Assembly: GCF_900108345.1 (NCBI RefSeq)
Contig: NZ_FNVV01000014.1
Location: 1,411,664 to 1,475,663, forward strand
DNA: 64,000 nt
Reading direction: 5' to 3'
Source: Bacteroides ndongoniae
GTDB lineage: Bacteria > Bacteroidota > Bacteroidia > Bacteroidales > Bacteroidaceae
The notes under the pieces are model-generated. The model was not told the origin of the DNA. It searched no databases and saw only the letters and a program-made list of their open reading frames with translations. A program made the position numbers and the translations under genes. Positions 1 to 9,527 of the stretch are shown in pieces; position 1 is the first letter of the stretch; each line of letters starts with the position of its first letter.

Positions 1-1
1 A

Positions 2-943
2 GACAGAATGATAAACGAGATGGAAAGACGACGCAAAGAACTGAAGGTGAAGGAACTTTCCTTCAATTCCTTTTACGAGTTCTCTGTACAGCGTATCCCG
101 GACATTTGCAGTGAAAACAGAATTTCAGGGATTGACCTTTCCACCTACCGGTATATGATGAAAGACTTCTATCGAGGCGGCAACCATGAGAAGACATTAA
201 ACGAGAACATGGACAGCAGCCTGTTTGATGAAACATTCATTGTTTTCGAAATCGACAGTATAAAAGATGATCCCCTCCTGTTCCCTCTTGTTACGCTCAT
301 TATCATGGATGTATTCCTGCAGAAGATGCGTATCAAGAAGAACCGTAAGGTGCTTGTAATCGAGGAAGCATGGAAAGCCATCGCCAGCCCGCTGATGGCC
401 GAGTATATCAAATTTATGTACAAGACCGCCCGTAAATTCTGGGCTTCGGTAGGAGTTGTAACCCAGGAAATACAGGATATTATCGGCAGTCCGATAGTAA
501 AAGAAGCCATCATAAACAATTCGGATGTGGTCATGCTGCTTGATCAAAGCAAATTCCGAGAACGCTTTGATGAAATCAAGGCAATCCTCGGACTTACCGA
601 TGTGGATTGCAAAAAGATATTCACTGTAAACCGCCTTGAAAACAAGGAGGGACGAAGTTTCTTCAGGGAGGTATTTATCAGAAGAGGAAGTACAAGCGGT
701 GTGTATGGTGTGGAGGAACCGCATGAATGCTATATGACCTATACGACGGAACGTGCGGAAAAGGAAGCCTTGAAACTATACAAGAAAGAGCTGGGATGCT
801 CTCATCAGGAAGCCATCGAAGCCTACTGTCGTGATTGGGATGCCAGCGGAATCAGCAAATCACTTCCCTTTGCAAAGAAAGTGAATGAAGCCGGGAAAGT
901 ATTGAATCTGAAGCCATCAAAAAACAAGCAGACGATGGAATGA
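2..943 (+). CDS. traG: TraG conjugation ATPase, C-terminal part (5' end outside window)
   Basis: This is the C-terminal ~313 residues of a VirB4/TraG-type conjugation ATPase, the cytoplasmic motor that powers assembly of the mating channel. The reading frame is open to the first base, so the gene begins upstream of the window. A Walker B-type strand (VLVIEEAW) lies near residue 117, followed by the conserved helical segment with KTARKFWASVGVVTQE and a LLDQSKF motif typical of the Bacteroides family; Walker A must lie upstream. It heads the transfer operon and its stop codon overlaps a short ORF through ATGA. The family is clear; only the exact start is unknown. Confidence 0.9.
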   Translation, partial: DRMINEMERRRKELKVKELSFNSFYEFSVQRIPDICSENRISGIDLSTYRYMMKDFYRGGNHEKTLNENMDSSLFDETFIVFEIDSIKDDPLLFPLVTLIIMDVFLQKMRIKKNRKVLVIEEAWKAIASPLMAEYIKFMYKTARKFWASVGVVTQEIQDIIGSPIVKEAIINNSDVVMLLDQSKFRERFDEIKAILGLTDVDCKKIFTVNRLENKEGRSFFREVFIRRGSTSGVYGVEEPHECYMTYTTERAEKEALKLYKKELGCSHQEAIEAYCRDWDASGISKSLPFAKKVNEAGKVLNLKPSKNKQTME

Positions 944-1068
944 ATGTAAAGACGCATATCTCAATCATGCACATCACAATAGGTACGTCCGTATATGGTT
1001 ATCCGCAAGGCACTGATGCAGGCGGATATTGTAACCATAGAGAAATGTGCAGGAAAACCGAAGAATAG
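940..1068 (+). CDS. Possible 42-aa small protein after traG
   Basis: A short ORF starts at an ATG overlapping the traG stop (ATGA), which suggests translational coupling. The 42-residue product is not hydrophobic and has two cysteines near its end (GGYCNHREMC). I do not recognise it. The DNA from 1069 to 1216 is open only in short pieces, one reading KNLQHIKDMLAEKVC, so the whole 940-1170 stretch could be the remains of a decayed gene rather than a functional small gene. Confidence 0.3.
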   Translation: MNVKTHISIMHITIGTSVYGYPQGTDAGGYCNHREMCRKTEE

Positions 1069-1216
1069 CTTTCAAATATTCCCTTTATCAAAGGAAAGAA
1101 CCTACAGCACATAAAGGACATGCTTGCCGAAAAGGTCTGCATCCCAGCATGAGCCAAGGGGAAATAGACGTGTATGATACCATTTGTTGGAGTAACCTAT
1201 AGCAAAAGCAACCATA

Positions 1217-3754
1217 ATGAAACATCTGTCACTTATCATAACAATACTACTGCTGGCTGTCACCCGACCCGTACATGCCCAGTATTACAGCGTGAACTAC
1301 GACGCACGTACCGTGGCGGCCATGGCGGCCGCATTCGGTACGGAAGCCGTAGCGGAGGGCTATTACGGTGAACAGGTGGATAATATTCTGAAGCACTACA
1401 ACGCCGCGGAAGTGGCCGCAGCAGGAATATTCGCATCGAAATTTCTTCAGCACAAGGCTTTTACAGACTTGGGAATCTGGTGCAGCAGTACGGAAAATTA
1501 CTATTACCGACGCATTTACCGCATGGTAGCGGAAAAAATCTTGCCCAAAATTGTGGTTGTGGCCAAACAGATGCTCCATTCGCCGCAAACGGCCATCTAC
1601 TGGGGGAGCTATCTGATGAAGGTCTGCGACGACACGAAAAACCTGTGTATGCAGTTTGAAAGCATCGTAACCAACAGTTCGCTGACCTTCTCCGACATCA
1701 CCTTTCTGAAAATCAGCGAGGAAATAGCCCCGCTTCTGAGACTGTCGGAAATTGGAAACATTGACTGGCAGCGTATGCTGGACGATCTGGCCAGTGTCCC
1801 GGGTAACTTTACCAAAGAAAATCTGCGTCAGGACATAGACAACCTGTACAATCTGGGAGTGGGACTTGCCACCGCCGGTACGGCCAATCTGGGGGAAGCC
1901 CTGCTGCAAAAGAGTGCGTTCCACAACCTGATGAACGGAAAGGTGGAGGAAATATTCAACCTTTACGACCATTACAGCGGACTGATGGAACGCGCCGAGC
2001 TGGACGCCGGCGGACTGCTGATAGACATGGTAGGCGGTCCGGACAACGTGGCAGGCCTCTTTGACATCAGCAACTATAACCTCACCCAATGGATAACAGA
2101 CTATCTGGATGAAACTGCCGGCACCTACTATACCCAGCGGTGGTACATAGCCCGCCGCGACCAGGGAAGCATCGCACTGTGTGACTACTATCCTCCCACA
2201 GACGACAACAGTATCCTCAACGGCGGCGAATGGACACGCTTTGCCACCACGGATGCCGGATTCTATCCGAACGCATCGCAGAGAGAGCAGGCGCTGGCCA
2301 ACTCAGAACGCTACGCGGGATGGTCGAGAAACCGTGTGGAACAGCTTAACAGACAAAATGACGGAAACAACTACAGTATAAACTACTGGATGAAGAGCTA
2401 CATCATCAGTCGGGGCGGCAAACAGACCAAGAAAGCCTATGCATACGAGATTCATGTAAAGAAAAGCTGGAACCATGAGGAAATCGTATATGAAGAGGTC
2501 TTCGATTCCTACTCGATGGACCTGAACACCTTCAAGGCGCAACTGAACGCACGGCTGTCGGAGTTCAATGAGAACGAGGACGGCTACACCTATTATATAG
2601 CATCGGACGGCAGGAACTACTATCAGGCCACGGATGAAGTGAAGCTTCAGGGGTGTGAGAGCGTGACCATCAGCGTAACCTGTTCGGACGGTGTGACTCT
2701 CGGACAAGGGAGTACCCAATACAAATGCAGAAAGTGCGGCAGCTCTCCCAACGCACACACAAAAGAATGTGCCATGCAGACCTCGGTGACGGATGACGAA
2801 CTGGACCTGTCGGAACTGGACGGCATAATTCAGGAAGCACAAAACAAGAAAGCATCGCTGGAAGCACAGATCAAGGCACTGGAGGAAGAGAACGCCATAC
2901 TGCTGAAAAAAATCTCGGAAGCCAGTGTGGAAGACGCTGCCGTGCTCCGCCAGCAATACAATGCGAACAAGACGCAGATAGACAAGCTGAAGGCAGAGCT
3001 TTCCGAATGGGAACGGAAACTGTCTGAATACGAACAGGCCAAAGCCGATGCCGCAGCGGACAATTCGGTGGCTACGGACGACTATTACCGCATACCTGCC
3101 ATCATGCAGGACTGCAAGACCACCTACGGACTCCGCTGGGAGGACAGCGGTTCATGGAACGGCTACACATTTGTCCGTAAGGCCACCATGCCCAACATTA
3201 ACGGGGTAATCACTTTCCAAGCGACAGTATCCATAGCCAGAAAACCGAAATATTTTCTCGGCATCAAGATACACCGCGCTATCGTACAGATAAGCTGGGA
3301 ACTGACCTCGGACTACACGGATACCCATGTAGCCGAAGTAATCACGCTGGACCCGGGCATGTCCGATACAGAGAAGACAAAGCAGGTAAATGACCGTATA
3401 GCGGAAATTGCCCGCCAGTACCCGTCGTGCAAGATTACGACGGAATACATGAAAACCCCTCCGTTGGAAGAGACACCCACCGGAGAGGTATATCATCTGC
3501 TCTGGTCAAGCGACCGTCTGGAGATAGCCAGAGAAGTGGATTCGCGCATCACGAAAATATACGCCGACCTTGTATCACTGGAAAAGATGATGCACTACAA
3601 ACGGAATATCATTGACGTATTGAAGGACATCGCCCCTACACTGGACTGGGACGAAGGACGCCGCCGGACACTGGTGGAAGAATGCCATGAACGGTGGGTG
3701 GAAAATGCCAGAAACCTTCCGGAAAGGACAAGCAGAAAGGAGGTAGAGCCATGA
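1217..3754 (+). CDS. Large secreted conjugation protein (845 aa)
   Basis: An 845-residue exported protein with an N-terminal signal peptide ending in a VHAQ-type site, as in its neighbours. The first ~300 residues are helical. A cysteine cluster (YKCRKCGSS...KEC) lies near residue 500, a coiled coil rich in E, K and A spans roughly 525-620, and a C-terminal part of mixed strand and helix follows. It lies between traG and traJ and overlaps the next gene by ATGA, so it is probably a periplasmic part of the mating channel. I cannot name a fold, and its length is unusual for proteins at this position. The start is set by the signal peptide. Confidence 0.75.
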   Translation: MKHLSLIITILLLAVTRPVHAQYYSVNYDARTVAAMAAAFGTEAVAEGYYGEQVDNILKHYNAAEVAAAGIFASKFLQHKAFTDLGIWCSSTENYYYRRIYRMVAEKILPKIVVVAKQMLHSPQTAIYWGSYLMKVCDDTKNLCMQFESIVTNSSLTFSDITFLKISEEIAPLLRLSEIGNIDWQRMLDDLASVPGNFTKENLRQDIDNLYNLGVGLATAGTANLGEALLQKSAFHNLMNGKVEEIFNLYDHYSGLMERAELDAGGLLIDMVGGPDNVAGLFDISNYNLTQWITDYLDETAGTYYTQRWYIARRDQGSIALCDYYPPTDDNSILNGGEWTRFATTDAGFYPNASQREQALANSERYAGWSRNRVEQLNRQNDGNNYSINYWMKSYIISRGGKQTKKAYAYEIHVKKSWNHEEIVYEEVFDSYSMDLNTFKAQLNARLSEFNENEDGYTYYIASDGRNYYQATDEVKLQGCESVTISVTCSDGVTLGQGSTQYKCRKCGSSPNAHTKECAMQTSVTDDELDLSELDGIIQEAQNKKASLEAQIKALEEENAILLKKISEASVEDAAVLRQQYNANKTQIDKLKAELSEWERKLSEYEQAKADAAADNSVATDDYYRIPAIMQDCKTTYGLRWEDSGSWNGYTFVRKATMPNINGVITFQATVSIARKPKYFLGIKIHRAIVQISWELTSDYTDTHVAEVITLDPGMSDTEKTKQVNDRIAEIARQYPSCKITTEYMKTPPLEETPTGEVYHLLWSSDRLEIAREVDSRITKIYADLVSLEKMMHYKRNIIDVLKDIAPTLDWDEGRRRTLVEECHERWVENARNLPERTSRKEVEP

Positions 3755-4476
3755 AACATTATCTGATTATCGGCCTGTTGCTGATTATCCTTCTGCCGGA
3801 AGCAGCAAAAGCCCAATGGACTTTTGATATTGTATCGGTAGAAGCCTACATCAACGACCACAAGAAACAGCGCAGTCTGCTGCTGGCACGCAGTACACTG
3901 GAATACAGCAACAAGCTGCTGCATGAATACAGCCGGGACGAGGTAGGCAATTACAAGGAAGTGAATATTGATCTGGACCGTTATACCAGAGCTTTTGACA
4001 TAATCGACGTGATGTACCAGTCACTGCGGACGGTGCTGAACGTAAAGAACACCTATACCACGGTGAGCAACCGCATAAGTGACTACAAGGACATGCTGGG
4101 GGCCTATAACGAAAAGATACTGCAGCATGGGCGTGCAGATCCGTCGGACCTGCTGATAATCACCATTAATGAAAGAGCCATACGGGATATCGCCCATGAC
4201 GGGGAACAGCTATACAAGTCGGTTAGCGACCTTGTGCTTTATGCAACGGGTGCCGCCGCCTGCTCGACCGCCGACCTGCTGATGGTACTGGAATCGGTGA
4301 ACCGATCGCTGGATGACATCGAGCGTCATCTGAACCAGGCCTACATAGAGACCTGGAGATACATTCAGGTAAGAATCGGCTACTGGAAAGCAAAGATATA
4401 CAGAGAAAGAACCAAACAGGAAATCATAGACGGTGCCTTCGGCCGCTGGCGCGGTGCCGGTCGTCTGGATTATTAA
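3751..4476 (+). CDS. Secreted helical conjugation protein (241 aa)
   Basis: The ATG at 3751 overlaps the previous stop (ATGA) and opens directly onto a signal peptide (MKHYLIIGLLLIILLPEAAKAQ), so it is preferred over the longer in-frame extension. The mature part is almost entirely helical and ends with an RW motif (AFGRWRGAGR). The same plan (signal peptide, helical body, terminal (A/G)xxRW) recurs at 4496, 48072 and 48773, pointing to a paralogous set. By position and topology it may act like VirB5/TraI-type periplasmic proteins; that role is inferred. Confidence 0.75.
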   Translation: MKHYLIIGLLLIILLPEAAKAQWTFDIVSVEAYINDHKKQRSLLLARSTLEYSNKLLHEYSRDEVGNYKEVNIDLDRYTRAFDIIDVMYQSLRTVLNVKNTYTTVSNRISDYKDMLGAYNEKILQHGRADPSDLLIITINERAIRDIAHDGEQLYKSVSDLVLYATGAAACSTADLLMVLESVNRSLDDIERHLNQAYIETWRYIQVRIGYWKAKIYRERTKQEIIDGAFGRWRGAGRLDY

Positions 4477-4495
4477 CGATAAAAACAAAAAAGAT

Positions 4496-5266
4496 ATGAA
4501 GACATCAAGGACATTTATCCTGCTTGCCGTGATAGCCGTTCAGGCTACGACGGTTCATGCACAGTATGCGACCTACAACCATGATTCACCCAAGCAGAAT
4601 CAGATTACAGTAATGGAAACCGGTACGGGTGCGCTCACTCCTGAATTGTATTACTGGGCGCTGCACAATAGCTACAAGAAGACGGCGGCGACAAAAAACA
4701 AACTGTCTTTCCGTACCCTTGCGGGAGCCAACCTATACGGACAGGTGGACGATGCGGAAGCAATAGATTCCGCACTGGTAAAGCGTGCGGAAATTGAGGC
4801 ACTGAACGTGGCAGACCGCCAGATAGACCTTGCATGGCAGGCTGAAGGAGACAAGATAAACGGACAGATGGAACGATTCAAGCGGAACATCGACCGCATC
4901 CTGACTGCCGGCGGCACCCCTGACGACAGAGAACGGTGGACAGAATACTACCAAATCTACGAATGCGCCATAAGCGCAACTCGGGATGCCTATATGCCCA
5001 ATGCACAGCGCAAGAAGGAATACCTGCGCATCTATGAGGATGTGGCCCGAGAGAACGAGATCCTTGTATGCTATCTGGCAAAGAGACAGAACGCCTCGCT
5101 GACAAGTGAACTGCTGAATGCGAATGTGGTGGACAGAACTCCCGAAAAAGGAAGCATTGCCAGGGAAGCGATGAACCGATGGAACGAATCACGCTTTGCC
5201 GTACGCGGTTCGCAGGATACGGGCGGCACACAAGGCGGTGACGGTGAAGAAACAGTAAACAGATAA
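4496..5266 (+). CDS. Secreted helical conjugation protein (256 aa)
   Basis: The chosen start (ATG 4496) begins a signal peptide ending VHAQ; an in-frame extension back to 4433 has no signal and overlaps the previous gene. The body is helical and charged, and the C-terminal end has the motif AMNRWNESR, matching the terminal RW motif of the 241-, 229- and 227-aa proteins of this element. The last ~20 residues are a Gly/Thr/Glu-rich tail. It lies immediately before traJ and is probably a periplasmic component of the transfer apparatus. Confidence 0.75.
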   Translation: MKTSRTFILLAVIAVQATTVHAQYATYNHDSPKQNQITVMETGTGALTPELYYWALHNSYKKTAATKNKLSFRTLAGANLYGQVDDAEAIDSALVKRAEIEALNVADRQIDLAWQAEGDKINGQMERFKRNIDRILTAGGTPDDRERWTEYYQIYECAISATRDAYMPNAQRKKEYLRIYEDVARENEILVCYLAKRQNASLTSELLNANVVDRTPEKGSIAREAMNRWNESRFAVRGSQDTGGTQGGDGEETVNR

Positions 5267-5285
5267 GAGGGAAAAGGAGGAAAAA

Positions 5286-6419
5286 ATGGCAGACGGAAAC
5301 ATACTATCAGACTTCGGCATCAATATTCTTGAAGAGGAAATAGATGACGTGATATTCCAAACGAACGAATTTCTTACTGACGCGACTTTTACTGGGTCAC
5401 AAGGCCCTTTCTGGTGGATCCTGCAGATGTGCATGGCACTGGCCGCACTGTTTTCTCTTGTTATGGCAGCCGGAATGACTTACAAAATGATGGTAAAACA
5501 CGAGCCTCTGGACGTGATGAAACTGTTCCGGCCTCTTGCTATTTCTGTGGTGCTATGCTGGTGGTACCCTCCGGCGGACACAGGCATGGCGAACAGCGGA
5601 AACAGCTGGTGTTTTCTGGACTTCCTGTCCTACATACCCAACTGCATCGGTTCGTACACGCATGACCTCTATGAAGCGGAAGCCACCCAAATATCAGACA
5701 AGTTCGCGGAAGTACAAGAACTGATATACGTACGCGACACACTCTACACCAGCCTTCAGGCTCAGGCGGACGTGGCCCATACGGGAACATCAGACCCCGG
5801 ACTGATAGAGGCTACAATGGAACAGACCGGTGTGGACGAAGTGACAGGGATGGAAAAGGATGCTGCCAAGCTGTGGTTTACCTCACTGACTTCCGGTGTA
5901 ATGGTGGGGATTGACAAAATCATCATGCTCATAGCCCTGATCGTGTTTCGCATAGGCTGGTGGGCTACCATATATTGCCAGCAGATCCTGCTGGGGATGC
6001 TGACCATCTTCGGACCTATACAATGGGCATTTTCCCTCCTGCCGAAATGGGAAAGTGCCTGGGCCAAATGGCTGACAAGGTACTTGACGGTACATTTCTA
6101 CGGGGCAATGCTGTATTTTGTGGGGTTCTACGTGCTACTGCTGTTTGACATCGTACTGTGCATACAGGTAGAGAACCTTACGGCGATAACCGCAAGCGAA
6201 CAAACGATGGCAGCCTACTTACAAAACTCGTTCTTCTCTGCCGGCTATCTGATGGCGGCTAGTATCGTGGCACTCAAGTGTCTGAACCTCGTACCTGACC
6301 TCGCGGCATGGATGATTCCGGAAGGCGATACGGCATTCTCTACCCGAAACTTCGGAGAAGGAGTTGCCCAACAGGCCAAGATGACGGCAACCGGAGCCGT
6401 AGGAGGAATAATGAGATAA
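5286..6419 (+). CDS. traJ: Conjugative transposon membrane protein TraJ
   Basis: A 377-residue polytopic inner-membrane protein of the Bacteroides TraJ type (VirB6/TrbL-like role), thought to form the inner-membrane channel. A purine-rich ribosome binding site (GGAAAAGGAGG) lies just before the ATG. Hydrophobic segments lie around residues 45-65, 75-92, 195-225, 230-245, 265-290 and 310-330, with the conserved WATIYCQQILLGMLTIFGPIQWAFSLLPKW region near 225. The PLAISVVLCWW helix is typical of the family. The order traJ-(128 aa)-traK-(traL-like)-traM supports the call. Confidence 0.85.
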   Translation: MADGNILSDFGINILEEEIDDVIFQTNEFLTDATFTGSQGPFWWILQMCMALAALFSLVMAAGMTYKMMVKHEPLDVMKLFRPLAISVVLCWWYPPADTGMANSGNSWCFLDFLSYIPNCIGSYTHDLYEAEATQISDKFAEVQELIYVRDTLYTSLQAQADVAHTGTSDPGLIEATMEQTGVDEVTGMEKDAAKLWFTSLTSGVMVGIDKIIMLIALIVFRIGWWATIYCQQILLGMLTIFGPIQWAFSLLPKWESAWAKWLTRYLTVHFYGAMLYFVGFYVLLLFDIVLCIQVENLTAITASEQTMAAYLQNSFFSAGYLMAASIVALKCLNLVPDLAAWMIPEGDTAFSTRNFGEGVAQQAKMTATGAVGGIMR

Positions 6420-6439
6420 AACAACATATAAAAGAAGAA

Positions 6440-6826
6440 ATGAAACGCAAAGAGAAAGTTGACAAATGGCTGGAAGATGAAGCATTCATGAGCTTCGCGC
6501 AAAAGCGTACTACCGAAATAGCCAGGTATATACTGAACAATTATCCGTATGACCTGAAATATGAGGAACTGGATGAATGCTTCGGGCGTGACGACCGGTA
6601 TGTCGTACCGGTAGTAGATTATCTGGTGTACAGACTGCACCGTGCCAAACTGAAAAAAAACTCCAAGAAGCGCAGAGAAGGAATCTGGTGGGTATTTGTA
6701 CAGGTTATCCTACTGGGACATGACGTAAAGTATTTCGCTAAAGAATTCGACCGGCTGTTGCCGGAACTGCGCTTAACCCTCATACCAATGCTTCATGCGG
6801 AATATATGAGGACATTGAACAACTAA
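6440..6826 (+). CDS. Hypothetical cytoplasmic protein between traJ and traK (128 aa)
   Basis: The start at 6440 (MKRKEKVDKW) is preferred because the longer in-frame ORF begins inside traJ. The product is small, highly charged and helical, with a basic stretch (AKLKKNSKKRR) near residue 75, and has neither signal peptide nor membrane segment. I do not recognise a family. It is tightly packed in the transfer operon (20 bp after traJ, 11 bp before traK), so it is probably co-expressed with the channel proteins. Confidence 0.6.
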   Translation: MKRKEKVDKWLEDEAFMSFAQKRTTEIARYILNNYPYDLKYEELDECFGRDDRYVVPVVDYLVYRLHRAKLKKNSKKRREGIWWVFVQVILLGHDVKYFAKEFDRLLPELRLTLIPMLHAEYMRTLNN

Positions 6827-6837
6827 ATAAAAGAATT

Positions 6838-7452
6838 ATGGTAATAAAGAACTTAGAGAACAAGATAAAACTGGTAGGTATTATCTGTACCGCCTTCCTC
6901 ATAGGGTGTATCATCATCAGTGTGTCGAGCATCTGGACAGCCCGTACCATGGTAACTGACGCCCAGAAAAAAGTGTATGTACTGGACGGAAACGTCCCCA
7001 TACTTGTAAACCGCACAACTATGGACGAAACGCTGGACGTGGAAGCCAGAAGCCATGTGGAAATGTTCCACCACTATTTCTTCACATTGGCACCGGATGA
7101 CAAATATATCCGATACACGATGGAAAAAGCCATGTATCTGGTGGATGAGACAGGACTTGCACAGTACAATACACTAAAAGAAAAAGGATTCTATTCCAAT
7201 ATTCTGGGAACAAGTGCCGTGTTTTCGATTTTCTGTGACAGTATAGCCTTTGACAAGGAAAAAATGGAGTTCACCTACTATGGCAGGCAGCGTATCGAAC
7301 GCCGCAGCAGCATCCTGATGCGTGAACTTGTGACAGCAGGCCAATTGAAAAGAGTGCCGAGAACCGATAACAACCCCCACGGACTGCTCATCACCAACTG
7401 GCGCACGCTGCTGAACAAAGACATAGAACAGAAAACCAAAATAAACTACTAA
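6838..7452 (+). CDS. traK: Conjugative transposon protein TraK
   Basis: A 204-residue bitopic protein of the Bacteroides TraK family, with VirB8-like topology. A short cytoplasmic N-terminus precedes one transmembrane helix (about residues 12-34, GIICTAFLIGCIIISVSSIW), followed by a periplasmic domain. The family signature near the end, RVPRTDNNPHGLLITNWRTL, is clear. In VirB8-type systems this protein nucleates the inner-membrane complex. It lies 11 bp after the preceding gene and 12 bp before the traL-like gene. Confidence 0.9.
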   Translation: MVIKNLENKIKLVGIICTAFLIGCIIISVSSIWTARTMVTDAQKKVYVLDGNVPILVNRTTMDETLDVEARSHVEMFHHYFFTLAPDDKYIRYTMEKAMYLVDETGLAQYNTLKEKGFYSNILGTSAVFSIFCDSIAFDKEKMEFTYYGRQRIERRSSILMRELVTAGQLKRVPRTDNNPHGLLITNWRTLLNKDIEQKTKINY

Positions 7453-7464
7453 AATTATAGTAAC

Positions 7465-7839
7465 ATGAATACCAAAGGATTCAGACGAATGCTGTTCGGC
7501 GAGAAAATGCCGGACAAGAATGATCCGCAATACAAGGAACGCTACGAGCGTGACATAGAAGCCGGACGCAAATTTGCCAAAGCAACCAGAATAGACAAGG
7601 CGGCAGCCAAAGTGCAAGGGTTTGCCAACATGCACCGGAACCTGTTTCTGGTCATTGTCTTTGCTTTTGTCTTAGGTGGACTGGTATGGAACATTTACCG
7701 CATTTCTGTAGTGTACCGTCATCAGCCCGTGCAACGAACAGCAACCGAAATGCAAGACTCCGTACTCAAAGAACGGCGAAAAGTCTTTTACACGCCATCT
7801 GAACATAACAGCAGCAAAGCAGAAGAAAAAAGCCCATAA
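7465..7839 (+). CDS. TraL-position small membrane protein (124 aa)
   Basis: A 124-residue protein with a basic cytoplasmic N-terminal half, a single transmembrane helix (about residues 58-78, LFLVIVFAFVLGGLVWNIY) and a short hydrophilic tail. Position between traK and traM and single-span topology match Bacteroides TraL (DUF3989-like), although it is longer at the N-terminus. The identity is inferred from order and topology rather than from a diagnostic motif. Confidence 0.6.
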   Translation: MNTKGFRRMLFGEKMPDKNDPQYKERYERDIEAGRKFAKATRIDKAAAKVQGFANMHRNLFLVIVFAFVLGGLVWNIYRISVVYRHQPVQRTATEMQDSVLKERRKVFYTPSEHNSSKAEEKSP

Positions 7840-7869
7840 AAACAAATCCAGAAAAAAGCAAACACAACC

Positions 7870-8361
7870 ATGACACGTATGAATACAAGATTTGAAAGGA
7901 CTGAAAAGGCATCAGATGAATGGTATACTCCCAAAGATGTACTGGAGGCATTGGGAAAATTCGACCTTGACCCCTGTGCACCGGTCGCTCCGCTGTGGCC
8001 GACAGCTACAGTCATGTATGACAAACGTATTGACGGATTGTCTCAAAAATGGGAAGGCCGCGTATGGCTCAATCCACCTTACTCACGTCCACTTATAGAG
8101 CAGTTTGTGCGCCGGCTGGCAGAACATGGAAACGGCATCGCATTGCTGTATAACCGATGTGATTCCAAGATGTTCCAGGACATCATCTTCAAGAAAGCAA
8201 TAGCCATGAAGTTTCTACGCCACCGCATCAGATTCTACCGTCCGGACGGTACACGCGGTGATTCGCCCGGATGTGGAAGTATCCTTATCGCCTTTGGAAA
8301 AGACAATGCAGAAATATTAAAGACGTGTGCCCTAGAAGGGAAATATGTACAAATCAATTAA
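7870..8361 (+). CDS. Phage-type DNA N6-adenine methyltransferase
   Basis: A 163-residue solitary adenine methyltransferase of the phage Dam family (PF05869 type). Visible signatures are EWYTPKDVLEALGKFDLDPCA near the N-terminus and the catalytic NPPY motif (VWLNPPYSRP) near residue 60, followed by ALLYNRCDSKMFQ and a C-terminal strand. No cognate endonuclease is nearby, so it probably protects transferred DNA from host restriction or modulates replication. It interrupts the usual traL-traM order, and its stop overlaps the traM start (TAATG). Confidence 0.85.
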   Translation: MTRMNTRFERTEKASDEWYTPKDVLEALGKFDLDPCAPVAPLWPTATVMYDKRIDGLSQKWEGRVWLNPPYSRPLIEQFVRRLAEHGNGIALLYNRCDSKMFQDIIFKKAIAMKFLRHRIRFYRPDGTRGDSPGCGSILIAFGKDNAEILKTCALEGKYVQIN

Positions 8362-9521
8362 TGAGAGCAATGAACATAAAGGAAAAAATCAAGCAAATCA
8401 ACTGGAGGCAGCCCAAATTTATGTTACCGGCAATCCTCTACATTCCGCTGATGGGCGGATCGTACTTTATCTTCGACCTGTTCCATGCAGAAAAAGCAGA
8501 GATTCCGGATAAAACGCTGCAGACGACGGAATTTCTGAATCCTGAGCTTCCGGACGCCCAAATCAAAGACGGAGACGGAATCGGAAGCAAATATGAGAAC
8601 ATGGCAAAATCATGGGGTAAAATACAAGACTATTCCGCAGTAGATAACATCGACCGTGATGAACCGGACGAAAACAAACAAGCTTATGAATCGCAATACA
8701 CACAAAATGACATCGCCCTGCTCGACCAGCAGGAGAAAGACAAGGCTATGGCCACACAAGAGACCGATACCAAAGAGAGAGAAAAAGAAGCCCTTGCGGA
8801 ACTGGAGAAGGCTTTGGCAGAAGCGAGGTTAAAAGGACAGAAAGCAATAGAACCTATAGCTGGAGATTCTGATGCCACAGCCATACCCATGGACACAATC
8901 CATTCTGCGGGAAAAATTGAAGAAGACAGCCGTTCGGTGAAAGCCCCTGCTGAAACAGCAAAAGCCAGTGAAGTGGTGAAGAAAGTAAAGACAACCTCCG
9001 ACTACTTCAATACACTGGCTAAAAACTCCCGTGAACCAAAGCTCATACAGGCCATCATTGATGAAAATATCAAGGCTGTTGACGGTTCACGTGTACGTCT
9101 AAGACTACTTGATGATGTGGAAATTGACGAACATGTAGTCAAACGCGGCTCTTACCTGTATGCCACCATGAGCGGATTCTCTTCCGGGCGGGTAAAAGGC
9201 AGCATCAACAGCATACTTGTAGATGACGAACTGGTGAAAGTAAGTCTGTCACTGTATGACACGGATGGACTGGAAGGACTGTATGTACCCAACAGCCAGT
9301 TCCGGGAAACGAGCAAAGATGTTGCAAGTGGTGCCGTAACAGGCAACATCAGCATGAACACAACGGGGGCCGGGAACAGTCTGGCCCAATGGGGAATGCA
9401 AGCAATGCAGAATGCCTACCAGAAAACGAGCAACGCTATCGGCAAGGCCATCAAAAAAAACAAGGTGAAGCTGAAATACGGAACCTTTGTCTATCTGGTA
9501 AATGGTAATAACAAACAATAA
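8361..9521 (+). CDS. traM: Conjugative transposon protein TraM
   Basis: A Bacteroides TraM protein with VirB10-like architecture. A short cytoplasmic end is followed by a membrane helix (about residues 18-38), then a long Glu/Lys/Asp-rich coiled linker (~60-200), then the conserved globular C-terminal domain with IKAVDGSRVRLRLLDDV and LYVPNSQF motifs. VirB10-like proteins span the periplasm and link the inner and outer channel parts. The start at 8361 overlaps the methyltransferase stop; MNIKEKI at 8370 is an alternative. Confidence 0.9.
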   Translation: MRAMNIKEKIKQINWRQPKFMLPAILYIPLMGGSYFIFDLFHAEKAEIPDKTLQTTEFLNPELPDAQIKDGDGIGSKYENMAKSWGKIQDYSAVDNIDRDEPDENKQAYESQYTQNDIALLDQQEKDKAMATQETDTKEREKEALAELEKALAEARLKGQKAIEPIAGDSDATAIPMDTIHSAGKIEEDSRSVKAPAETAKASEVVKKVKTTSDYFNTLAKNSREPKLIQAIIDENIKAVDGSRVRLRLLDDVEIDEHVVKRGSYLYATMSGFSSGRVKGSINSILVDDELVKVSLSLYDTDGLEGLYVPNSQFRETSKDVASGAVTGNISMNTTGAGNSLAQWGMQAMQNAYQKTSNAIGKAIKKNKVKLKYGTFVYLVNGNNKQ

Positions 9522-9527
9522 AAGATT

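Noticed and set aside
1247..2089. 280-aa minus-strand ORF
   Set aside because: Opposite the 845-aa secreted protein, which has a signal peptide and operon context.
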